A stretch of 64,000 nt of DNA. Source: Adiantum capillus-veneris. Taxonomy: Eukaryota > Streptophyta > Polypodiopsida > Polypodiales > Pteridaceae. The notes beneath the pieces were generated by a model. The model worked only from the letters and a program-made list of their open reading frames with translations. It ran no database searches and was not told the origin of the DNA. Location: positions 75,560,676 to 75,624,675 of the forward strand of contig CM043969.1 of NCBI GenBank assembly GCA_014529385.2. Direction: 5' to 3'. Of the stretch, positions 34,328 to 43,732 are shown piece after piece; position 1 is the first letter of the stretch, and each line of letters begins with the position of its first letter. A program made the translations under genes and the position numbers.

Positions 34328-36631
34328 TTGGAGCAACAAAATGTGAGAGGAACACATGGAGTGGTGAGGCGGGTACAACCTCCACCTCCTGGGTTTCAAT
34401 CAAGAGAAAGAAGGTATGAAATGGACGAAAGGACATTGCGATTCATTGCAAATAGTGGCTTATCTAGGTCAAAGCTTGCTTATAGCCAAGAGGAAATGCT
34501 AAAAGAATCTCCTCAACCAGTGACAGATTGTCACAAGAGTCGTGACAACCACTTGGTCAAACAATGTCCTCATACGGAGATCACTGAAGTAAATGCCTAT
34601 TGTCTTGAGTGTGGCATCACTCACTTGATCCCCGATTGCCCGAAAAACCCAAACCAAATCAGGATAATCACGACAAATGTATTAGGGATTGTTCAGGTAC
34701 CTAGTAGCTCAAAAAATGAAAATATCGTACCAGTTCAAGTGGTTACGAGAGCACAAGTTCAAAGGAAAGCTGATGAGAATCTAGAGACAAAGAACACGGA
34801 AAGTGACACGAGTCCAAAGACAAATGATGGACCAAAGACAGACACACCTAGTCAAAAAACCAAGAGCAAACGAAATAGTTGGAAAGCTAGAAAGACTAGG
34901 ATGAAAGCACGCAGGGAACGAGAGCAAAAATCCCTAGCTGAGAAGCTTACCGAAACCGAGGAGAAGATAAAACAACATGAGGAAAAGGAGGCACCTTCTC
35001 TTACACAGATGGTTAAACCTCTAGAAGAACCATCCACGGATGAGAAATCGAGAAGTGCTAGTTCAGGAGGATCTGTGTTGGCAGAGAAGGTTAGTGAGAC
35101 ATTAGATGCCCTCTTGAAAGCCTATGATGTGAGGCTCAAAAACAACCAAACCCAAGAACACAGGTGGATGACATATCCCTATGCGGAACTAGAAAAGCAA
35201 AGGTTTGAAATGTGCCAGAAAATGATTCAAACCGCCCAAGCTTTACTAGAACCACCAGTTGCAAAACCTGAGGATGTGATCCGTGTCATGCCTACACAAG
35301 TAATCCCGCCAAACCAGGAACTAAAAGAGCCAGATTCTAGTCATGAGCACAGACCAAACCTCAAAGACCCAGCATTAGAACCAAGGATAGTACTGAATAC
35401 CACGGATAACTCTTTCGAGGGATTTCACCAAGCTATACCTGAGGATTGTAAAGAGATAGATGGTCTTGACGAATTGTGGAAACAAGTCAGAGAGGCCAAT
35501 GAAGCCGATGACCTAAGAAGACTAGTAGACAAGACTGGTGATGAACGAGGAGTGTTTCTACCACCAATAGAGGAATTTGAGACTGGATCTCAAATGAATC
35601 TAGACGTGCGATCATATTGGGGCGACAAAGGATCTGTACAATATATGGATAGTCAACCCCATTCGCTAAGAACACTACCGTCCTACATGGGAGAGTACGA
35701 GACCAAGTCAGATGTAGTTGCAGTCCCATCACAGAGACTGTCTCCCAACAAGGCCATCGATGCAAAGGGGCTAGTAGATATTCTATCTACCCCAGTCACC
35801 TGTACAATAATATTAGCCGAGTTGCTCAGAATAATACCAAACATGTGGGCTAATGTGGGTAAATGTCTAGAGAAATTTAGTGTAAAAACCCCAATGACTC
35901 AAATCGAGGAAGGCATCAAAGAGCTTGAAATGCCTCAACTAAATACTAGGCCAGTGCCATTAAACAAGGTAGGCGAGTATTACGAGGGAGAAGATGGAAA
36001 CACCACCCTTCCTATGGAATTCAATAATGTAAAAACCATGGCAATCCTTGACAGTGGAGCTGGTGTGGCCATTGCAACCAAAAAGGTTTGGAAAAAATGG
36101 GGAAAACCTGCCTTGATATCCACACGAATGACCCTGCAGCTTGCAGACGGACACAAGGAAAAGCTCCTAGGACTGCTAGAAAAAGTACTTGTTACTTCTT
36201 GTGGCATTGAATATGAACACACTTTTGCTGTTGTTGACTTTGGCAAGAAGAACAACTATGACATCATTCTGGGAAGACCATTCATGCGACAATTGAAAAT
36301 GGTCCAAGATTGGGGTTATGACCATATATACCTGAGACATATGGAAACCATAACAAAGATAAACTTGAGGGACCATAGCTATAGGGATGTGACGAGAACA
36401 CCGGTTGAGAAGTTTGATTCCGTCACAGTAGCAGGATCAGAACTTCCAGCTTGGTTAGGTAAGCCTAAAGAACTGTGGATGTGTGGAGCTTCACAATGTG
36501 GTAGCTTGAAACGTGAGGAATGTATCCTAGAGCGGGTTATAGAGGATAGGGACTATATCCCAGAACCATTTCCTGAAGAAGAGTTAGAGCCTTTTGGATG
36601 GGAACACATCTTGGCTACTTTGGACGTGTGA
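34328..36631 (+). CDS. gag C-terminus and aspartic protease of element C
   Basis: A 767-codon open frame, the longest in the window. Near the N-terminus (residues 60-105) are two Cys/His clusters; the second, CLECGITHLIPDC, resembles a zinc knuckle. Residues 140-230 are Lys/Glu-rich and predicted coiled. The protease is at residues about 545-670: NVKTMAILDSGAGVAIATKK carries the intact D-S-G active site and YDIILGRPFM the hydrophobic-G motif. No RT follows: after the protease there are about 85 more codons and a stop. The start is not certain; upstream gag is in other frames. Confidence 0.8.
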   Translation: MEQQNVRGTHGVVRRVQPPPPGFQSRERRYEMDERTLRFIANSGLSRSKLAYSQEEMLKESPQPVTDCHKSRDNHLVKQCPHTEITEVNAYCLECGITHLIPDCPKNPNQIRIITTNVLGIVQVPSSSKNENIVPVQVVTRAQVQRKADENLETKNTESDTSPKTNDGPKTDTPSQKTKSKRNSWKARKTRMKARREREQKSLAEKLTETEEKIKQHEEKEAPSLTQMVKPLEEPSTDEKSRSASSGGSVLAEKVSETLDALLKAYDVRLKNNQTQEHRWMTYPYAELEKQRFEMCQKMIQTAQALLEPPVAKPEDVIRVMPTQVIPPNQELKEPDSSHEHRPNLKDPALEPRIVLNTTDNSFEGFHQAIPEDCKEIDGLDELWKQVREANEADDLRRLVDKTGDERGVFLPPIEEFETGSQMNLDVRSYWGDKGSVQYMDSQPHSLRTLPSYMGEYETKSDVVAVPSQRLSPNKAIDAKGLVDILSTPVTCTIILAELLRIIPNMWANVGKCLEKFSVKTPMTQIEEGIKELEMPQLNTRPVPLNKVGEYYEGEDGNTTLPMEFNNVKTMAILDSGAGVAIATKKVWKKWGKPALISTRMTLQLADGHKEKLLGLLEKVLVTSCGIEYEHTFAVVDFGKKNNYDIILGRPFMRQLKMVQDWGYDHIYLRHMETITKINLRDHSYRDVTRTPVEKFDSVTVAGSELPAWLGKPKELWMCGASQCGSLKREECILERVIEDRDYIPEPFPEEELEPFGWEHILATLDV

Positions 36632-36894
36632 GCCGTGGAGGATGCTCCCACAACAAAGTTTTGTGATGAAAATGGCTATGATGTCGTTCCTTATTTTGCA
36701 GTGAGTGTAATCCAGGAAAACTAAGAGAACCAGACATCAACAAGCTCTCCAAATAAGGAGCAAACAAAGAAATGTGGAGAATCAAAAAAAGAAGAAGACG
36801 ACGAGTTGTATGACTCTGTAGAACACTTCGAGCTTCTAGAAGATCAATGACCCGGGAATCAATGTCATCGCTACACGAATAAAGTGCATCAAAA

Positions 36895-37725
36895 GTGGAT
36901 TCCAAAGTCCTCGGTGAAGACACAGCCACCATAAGATCCTCATACATGGGTCCTAATAAGGATGCAAAGACTCAGCTAGGAGGAATACGACCAAAGAAAC
37001 GAGCTAACAATGCTCTAATCAATGGGCTAGAAAAGTCCTCCAAGAAACTACCACCCACGAGCAAACAGACAGTAACTTTCCACTACCAGCCAAAAAATCA
37101 AGGGAAAGTACAAGAAGTCAACCTTGCTGAGGATAGAAGCGATAGTGATGAATCTTACGACATCCCCTATCATCAACTCAGGCCATCACTATCACCAACC
37201 CCTTCAACAACAACCATGATAGGTCAAAAGAACAGGACAACAAGTCAAAGCCAAAAAGCTCGACAAATCTGGATACCAAAAAGCCAGATCGGCCAAAAAT
37301 AGATATGGATCAAGAACACAAAGATCTCTAATGACAAATCACAAGATCCAACACCAAAACAAAAACAAGGAAAGCGTGCACGAACGGATAAGAATATCAC
37401 AAAATCGCAAGCTTTCACAACTCAGGTTTGGGCTCCAAAGAAGTTGATTCAAGCACAAAAAAGTCAGGAATTCATTTGGATTCCAAAACAACCACAATAT
37501 CAACTTTTAAAGCCTGAATCCAGTCCCCAACGAAGCGTACAAGGGCTGCAGCAAAGACCACTGTTGACTCACACAACAAAAAGGTGGATCCCAAAGAAGT
37601 CTCTTCAAACACAAACGAAGCACGGGCAAGTATGAGTTCCCAAACGAGAGCCAGCAACAAAACAACCAATAATCGCAAAGAAATGGGTCCCAAAGAAGAA
37701 CAACAAAACTGCTGTCAGTGCATAG
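36895..37725 (+). pseudogene. basic, W-[IV]-P-K-repeat region of element C
   Basis: Open frame 36895-37302, then shifted frames to about 37725. Lys/Gln/Ser-rich protein in which a short motif recurs: IWIPKSQ, VWAPKKL, IWIPKQ, RWIPKKS, KWVPKKN. The spacing is irregular (about 20-60 residues). It lies where RT would begin in an autonomous element. Similar Trp-x-Pro-Lys stretches occur in some plant retrotransposon polyproteins, but I cannot assign a function. Confidence 0.5.
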
Positions 37726-39468
37726 CTGTTTGAATTCTTACAATTCTTCCTACGATTACAATACAGTTAGAAGAGAGCAAGTCACTTCAATCAAGCAACA
37801 ATACAGGAGCTTCAAAGACCCTTACATTGCTTAGAATAGGAAGCCTAGCCAACAAATGACAATAAGCAAATTGCTTATACCCACATCTTGCACAACATAA
37901 ATCTTTTCCATGCATAGACTGTGTATGCATAATAGGGCTACATTCCAAGGCCTTCATAGGCACAACTTTAATTGCCCAAGCACAACACATACCCTTTGCG
38001 ATACCCTGTCGTAAAGGATGACTCCAAATAGGAAGGGGGGAGGCATTTTGAATGCGGACCTAACATTATGACTATTAGAGGACAATGTTTTGTGAGATGC
38101 ATTGAATTTTTGCGTTTTATTGTGATAATTTTTTGATGAAATTTAGAGTATATGCCCTCATAGTAGTGTTACAAAGGAGTATGGGGACAAAATCCATATA
38201 TGAGCCCCTAGGGACATGTGTTTAGTGTACATAGCATTTAGATTTCTATTTGAATGATTTTTCTTTTGTTGAGTTGTTTTAAGATTTTCTTTGTTTATTA
38301 TTAAGAAAAAATAAAAAAATCCATAATCCACATGAAGAAAAGACTGACGAGAGGCCTGAGCACTACAAAGAGAAGAAGGTACAAGGAAACGATGAAACTT
38401 CACGAAGTATGTTTCAGCAGCAACTACAACAGCCGAAGAACTTGTCACAAAGCAGTGTCAACATGCAACCGACAAGTCATACAAGTCAGAGTCGAGTAGC
38501 CAAGCCACAAAATGAGTGAGGTGTTAGTCCCAAAGCTTCAAGTAATATTCTCTGTGGTCTAAGCGTCTTAGCTATTCTAGGTACTGCTCAAGCTGGAAGA
38601 GTTGAGCATATTTACGTTGTGTCGCTCATGCTGGTATAGGTGAGCAAAATAGTCAAAGTCTAAGTACTTAAATCTGGTGAAGTGAAGGAGAAGGTCCAAA
38701 AGACACTCACGTACTGAGCACAGTGAGATACGAGTGGAGAAACTTCTACATCGACAACCCTTCTTGGAAAGGTGGAAGCTATTGAGACATCTTTTGATGT
38801 CACATGTGCTACATTTATTCCTCGAAACACCCATCATCTCCTTCTTTCACATTGCATGCTTTTGGTGACAAATTTCTCATATGCATATAGAGTGTCACAT
38901 AATTGGCACTTGCATCAGGCACTCTTTCCGTGTTTCACCCAAGCACTCACCTTTCATGAACATGTACTTCACGTTCAACTGCTCAACTCCAATAAGAGCG
39001 TATACCAAAGGCATTTTTTTTCCCACCGGGTTTTTTCCCTTTGGTCATCCAGGTTTTAGACCCTAATCTAAAGACACCTATCACCATCCTCTTGTACATA
39101 TTCCTCCTACATCAACAATAAGGAAATGCTACTCAAATCAATTGACAAATGAATTGGAGCACCAATTTCAGATCATAGCATACTTCTCCTCAATGGCGAG
39201 TCGAAGAATGGCCTACAATGACAAAGCTGCAGACAACACTAACAACATGATTGCACAGGAACAAAGAAGTCCCCAATGAAGAAGAGCAGACATAAAAGTA
39301 ATCAGAGGATCTCAAAAGATCAATGGTTATGATGATAGATGTCCACTCTAATGGATCATAGTTCTTGTTGTGGTTCGACAAAGTTACAAGCAGTGCAACA
39401 GATGAAGCCAAAACGATAGCAAAGACCACATCGCCATCGACAATCAGATCATGTCAGGACGACATGAA
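37726..39468 (+). other. 3' non-coding region of element C
   Basis: No RT, RNase H or integrase motif in any frame; only short open segments. At 38030-38043 the run aggaaggggggagg is a second polypurine-like tract that could mark an older internal end. Nothing else recognised. Confidence 0.55.
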
Positions 39469-39471
39469 CGC

Positions 39472-39483
39472 GGAAGGGGGGAG
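39472..39483 (+). other. polypurine tract of element C
   Basis: ggaaggggggag immediately before the 3' LTR. Confidence 0.85.
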
Positions 39484-40443
39484 TGTTGACCGCTGGGTCA
39501 ACAACACAACATAACTCAAGTTTCGTATCAAAGTCTTATCTTTTGCGCGTTATGAAATGCTACGGAGTATGGCTATAAACGTCATTTGTAATGAGTAGTT
39601 ATTCTAGTTTCAGAAGCCGGGGTGCAATGGCACTTCCAGATTGTAAATATAAAGCCATTTGACCCTTTCAACCCCATTTTTGGTTAAACCTAAGGTAGCC
39701 TTAGTATATAAGGTACCTAGGTCATTTTGTAAAGAGGAAGACTTTTTCATAATCAAAACTTTAGCGATGCCGTCTACTGTGTGTGAGAGAGAAAGAGAGT
39801 GAGCGTGAGCTTTATCCTCTAGCTACGCCCAGCTCGCTCAACACATTGGAGATCCGACTGCACCATTGCTGTAGGCTTGAGGAGCGCTACGTGACAACGC
39901 CAAGCATTCCACGCGAGACGAAGCGCACAAGCCGACGTATCTACGAGCTATTTGTGGCCGTAAGTGTATCAAACGATGTCTGTTTTCTGCGTGCTAGTAG
40001 TCTATAGAATCGTGGCAACATAATCTACGCATAGGTACTCATAAATTTTAGTTTCAGGCACTTTCAAAATTCTTCTCTGTCATCATACACGTTTTTCGTA
40101 GATGGGTTTAGAGTGAGGGTTTTGAGTGTAGAAGCTTAGAGAGACAGGTGTATCCTAGTGAGGGGATGGTGTTCCTTAAGTTTCGTACGAATCTGGCATG
40201 ATTAGGTGAGTTACCTTTTGTATTTGTGTATGTGGCTAGGTGGTGTAGTTGAGAGCAATGAGGTTCTTGATTGTGGTTTAGTTGGCCTTCCAGAGTGTTG
40301 TATGTGTAGGATGGTCTCAGCCTGACAAGCTAAAGAGATTTCCTCCGTGTGCCTATCATGTCATCTGTGTCCTCGATTGATATTATGTTGATCTAGGTAG
40401 TGTTTGCATGCACTTCATGGGTGTGTGAGTCGCTCCCGCAACA
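39484..40443 (+). repeat. 3' LTR of element C
   Basis: Matches 29295-30250; TATA box at 39705. Followed by the target duplication ttgag and the continuation of B's protease. Confidence 0.95.
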
Positions 40444-40448
40444 TTGAG

Positions 40449-41379
40449 GCTTCATGTCCAAATCTACATCAACAAAGAAGACTTTTTCATCTCTCCTCTC
40501 CACCATGAGGATGTTATCCTAGGGGCACCATGGTTTATCCGCATGGTTGCCAACATGAAGTTTCTTGAAAGGAGAATCTACTTCACCTACATAGAAAAGA
40601 GCATGTATATAGATGTTAATGAGTCTGATCGTACTATGCCACTTGTCAGTTCACCTTCTTTTGATAAGTCAATGAAAAGCTCAATTTTCTCGTACATGAT
40701 TTTTGTCAATAAATGATGCTAGTATTTTAACAAAACAAAGTGGTGGGAATCAAGAAGAATTAAACTTGTCTAATTTTCTAAAATAGATTCCAAGACTGTA
40801 TTTATCAATGACATCCCTATGGAGTTACCTCCAAAACGACGGGATGAGGACCATATGATAGAGCTTCTAATCGGGAGCTCACCGCCTTATAAACCTCTTT
40901 ATAGAGTTCTCAAGCTCAACAAGAGCAGATTATGAGGCAAGTATACATGAGTTGGTAGATGGTGAGGCCTAGCTCCTCTCCCTTTTGTTTTTCAGTCCTT
41001 TAGTGCAAATGAAAGATGGTACATACTGCATGTGTGTGGATTATCGAGCACTAAATCGTATCACTATCAAAAACAATTTTTTCGTAACGCGGATAGAAGA
41101 TCTATTTGATAAGCTATAAGCTTCGACCTACTTTAGTAGGATTGACCTTAAAAGTGGCTATCATCAAATAAGGATAGTGAATGAAGATATCGTAAGACCG
41201 TGTTTCGTACAACGTTTGGTCTTTATGAATATCTTGTCATGCCTTTTGGTTTGACAAATGCTCCAGCCACGTTCAATCGTTTATAGAGAAAATTTGTAGA
41301 CCCCACTACAAGTTTATTGGAGTGTTCTTTGATGATATCATCATCTACTCCAAGTCCTTTGAGGAGCACAAGCAACATC
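40449..41379 (+). pseudogene. element B protease end and RT start, cut by element T
   Basis: Continues from 29294: RLHVQIYINKEDFFISPLHH, VILGAPWFIRMVANMKFLER. RT motifs follow with several stops and frame changes: MKDGTYCMCVDYRALNRITI (about 41010), SGYHQI (about 41155), [10 protein letters not shown] (about 41250), FFDDIIIYSKSFEEHKQH (about 41325, active-site FFDD present). It stops at aacatc (41379), where the inverted repeat of T begins; the sequence resumes at 62447. Confidence 0.85.
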
Positions 41380-41400
41380 CATTAGGAAAAGTTTGGACTC
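41380..41400 (+). repeat. left terminal inverted repeat of T
   Basis: Twenty matching bases with the right end, then an A-run on both sides. Confidence 0.9.
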
Positions 41401-42145
41401 AAAAAAGGACTTTTTGGCGTTAGAGAGAGAATGTTGTTCGACTAATAGAGTTTGAGTCACCACAACGGTAGCTCCAATTTATTTTATTTTTATATCATTT
41501 TTTTGCGTTTTCAAAAAAGAGTTTTTTCTGTTAAAAAGATCTGAATAAGAAGATACGACGCGATTTGTGCAAATTATTCCCCTGACATGGCCAACGAACG
41601 CCGAATGTGCCATAACTCACATTCAATGAGGCACACCTTTTGATGAACACTTTTCAAGCTACTACTTCTTGTGTAAACTAATGAGCCTCTTTTCTTCTAT
41701 CGTTTTTGCGTAGTGTCACTTGGCAACTAATAGAAGCAGAGATGGAAGGAAAATGACCACGACGACCATCTGCCTCTGTTAAATCTGTGGAACTATTCAA
41801 CAGCTTTGACTTAGACCATGGTCGCTGGATGTCTACCACAGTCACCATTGGTAGTTGGGTTCTACTTCAAACAAAAAGAAGAAAACGGATGTCAAATGAA
41901 TTCATCAACAGCTACAAAGGACGTGTGAAAGATTCGCTTGTCTCAAACGGGAAAGACAGTGAAAGAGGTGCTCATTGAGCATGCATATATGCACTCCGAA
42001 CTACGACTACAACAGTCACCTTTGGGGTTTCCTGCTCATAGACTAAACTGTGTGACTACTATATTGCTAAAAAGTCTTTAAAGATCCTTCAAGTTATTTT
42101 GTTGACTATTTCTTGTGACCATTCTCTTATCTTTTGTTTTTGCAG
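41401..42145 (+). other. subterminal region of T, possible first exon
   Basis: No convincing product. A 63-codon open stretch at 41787-41978 (basic, Lys/Arg-rich) could be a first exon of the gene that follows. The end of the region is a good intron end, ctcttatcttttgtttttgcag. Confidence 0.4.
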
Positions 42146-43080
42146 ATATTTATCCTTCTAACAAAGAAGACTGGCAACCAGTTGAGTGCATAATTGGTAT
42201 TTTTTATGCTTTTCATGCTTCGGTGGGAGAACTTACGTACAGAACTAGTGCGAGAAGAGCTCTCGCAGAGAGGGGAGTTTTCTTTTACGACGACTTTTAC
42301 AACGCCCCTTGCTCTGTCTATGGATTTGGCACTTTGAAACCTTTCCCTCTTCCCCAACAAGATTCCCCAAAGTGGCCAGTTCCAACTTCAAAAACCTCTG
42401 AGTGTTTTAAACTCAAGCTTCATCAGGAAATTTTAAAGTGTTTGCGACCAAACATTGCAAGCAGGCAAGTACGAGTCAATCTATTTATGCCATTACATGT
42501 CTTTATAGATTTCTTCCACGATGAGGAGGTTAGAAAAACAGAAACCATGTTCATCTGCAAATCCCAAACTTGCCTTGATTTTTTGAATAATAATTGGGAT
42601 GTCAGTGATTCTGAAGGCATTTTGTGTAAAGTTGACAAGCGCTCGGTTGTGTGCAAGTGTATGATAGCATCACAGAATTTTATAGTTCTTTCTACTACAT
42701 GAGGTGGCATTGAGTGAATGGTCAGTTGGTAGCTATGGATCAAGATTTAAGTGACAATGCTTTTAATCCCTTGATGTCCATCGAGATATGGTTTTCAAAT
42801 TATTTGCTTACAGTTGTTGTGGTCAGATCAAATGTCACTTTAAGACAGGTTCGAGAGGATCTGTTAAATGAGTCCGATCTCAATTTGCCTTCAAAATTTG
42901 TTTTCAAGTGTAATATGCGAAAGGTACTAAGCTACATGTATTACTTTTATACGTTGATGTTTCTATCGTGCTCATGTATCTCAATGTTTTATCGCGTACG
43001 TTGCATTGCAGGTACCTCACAGACAAGAAAATACGACTCTTTGTGCACAGATTACCAGCGACAGACTTGAAATAGTAAAC
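42146..43080 (+). pseudogene. unknown gene 1 of element T, intron-containing
   Basis: I do not recognise the product. An exon starts after a clear 3' splice site at 42145 and encodes about 185 residues (YPSNKEDWQPVECIIGIFYA, ARRALAERGVFFYDDFYN, TMFICKSQTCLDFLNNNWDV), ending at a stop at 42700. A second segment in another frame (42714-42924) reads LTVVVVRSNVTLRQVREDLL and ends at a GT donor. An intron of about 85 bp with a good acceptor (gcattgcag) leads to a last exon VPHRQENTTLCAQITSD and a stop at about 43080. The frame change between the parts suggests decay or a missed intron. Confidence 0.5.
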
Positions 43081-43195
43081 TAATTGTACACAATGATTCA
43101 AATACTATTCTCAAAGATTACTCGACAAAGGCAACTCTCTACATTACCAAACACCATTGGATCCTCACTCTCCCATTTTTTTGGAAAGCTGTACA

Positions 43196-43646
43196 CATTA
43201 GGGAAAATTTGGACTCACAAAGGGGCCTTATAAGGAGTTTGACTTTCTCTCTCATGTCCAAAACGGGCGTGCGGTAAAATTTTTGCAAATCAACTCTAAA
43301 CTTGGCGGAGATTTGATAGTTAGAATCTACTCTTCAAGCTCTTTCTATTGATATATAGCACACCGTGAGATTCCTCATATTTTGAAAGATTCTATTTTTG
43401 ATTCTCTAGATTTTAGACGGAGTTGTCACATCACAAGATAATCAAAAATAGAATCTTTCAAAATATGAGGAATCTCGTGGCGTGCTATATATCAATAGAA
43501 AGAGATTGAAGAGTAGATTCTAACCGTCAAATCTGCGCCAAGTTTAGAGTTGATTTGAAAACAACTTACCGCACGCCTGTTTTGGACATGAGAGAGGAAG
43601 TCAAACTCCTTATAAGGCCCCTTTGTGAGTCCAAAGTTTCCCTAAT
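43196..43646. mobile_element. foldback MITE with T-like ends
   Basis: About 450 bp. Its left arm (43196-43402) is nearly the reverse complement of its right arm (43441-43646), separated by a 38-bp loop. The ends read CATTAGGGAAAATTTGGACT on the left and a close complement on the right, then gggccttataagg, where T's right end has gggccttgtaag. The shared ends suggest a non-autonomous derivative of the same family. No convincing target duplication. A transcript would form a long hairpin, a possible source of small RNAs. Confidence 0.85.
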
Positions 43647-43732
43647 ACAACATTTTGTAAACTTTGAACCATAATTAAAACAAAAGTCAAATTTCGATCC
43701 ACTGCTTGTAATCAATTTGTCAAAAGTACATT

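Larger units (their letters stand above)
29295..40443 (+). mobile_element. LTR element C: gag-protease only, probably non-autonomous
   Basis: LTRs 29295-30250 and 39484-40443 (about 956 and 960 bp), TGTTGACCGC...CCGCAACA; target duplication ttgag at 29290-29294 and 40444-40448. A tRNA-Asp-type primer-binding site and a polypurine tract are present. The 9.2-kb internal region holds a long leader with palindromic repeats, gag, a zinc knuckle and a protease, but I find no reverse transcriptase, RNase H or integrase motif on either strand. It probably depends on enzymes of an autonomous relative; gag and primer type suggest the Tat/Athila side of Ty3/gypsy (inference). Confidence 0.9.

Noticed and set aside
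39783-40007. Open frame in the 3' LTR of element C
   Set aside because: The same region in the 5' LTR differs, and LTRs of this type do not normally encode proteins.
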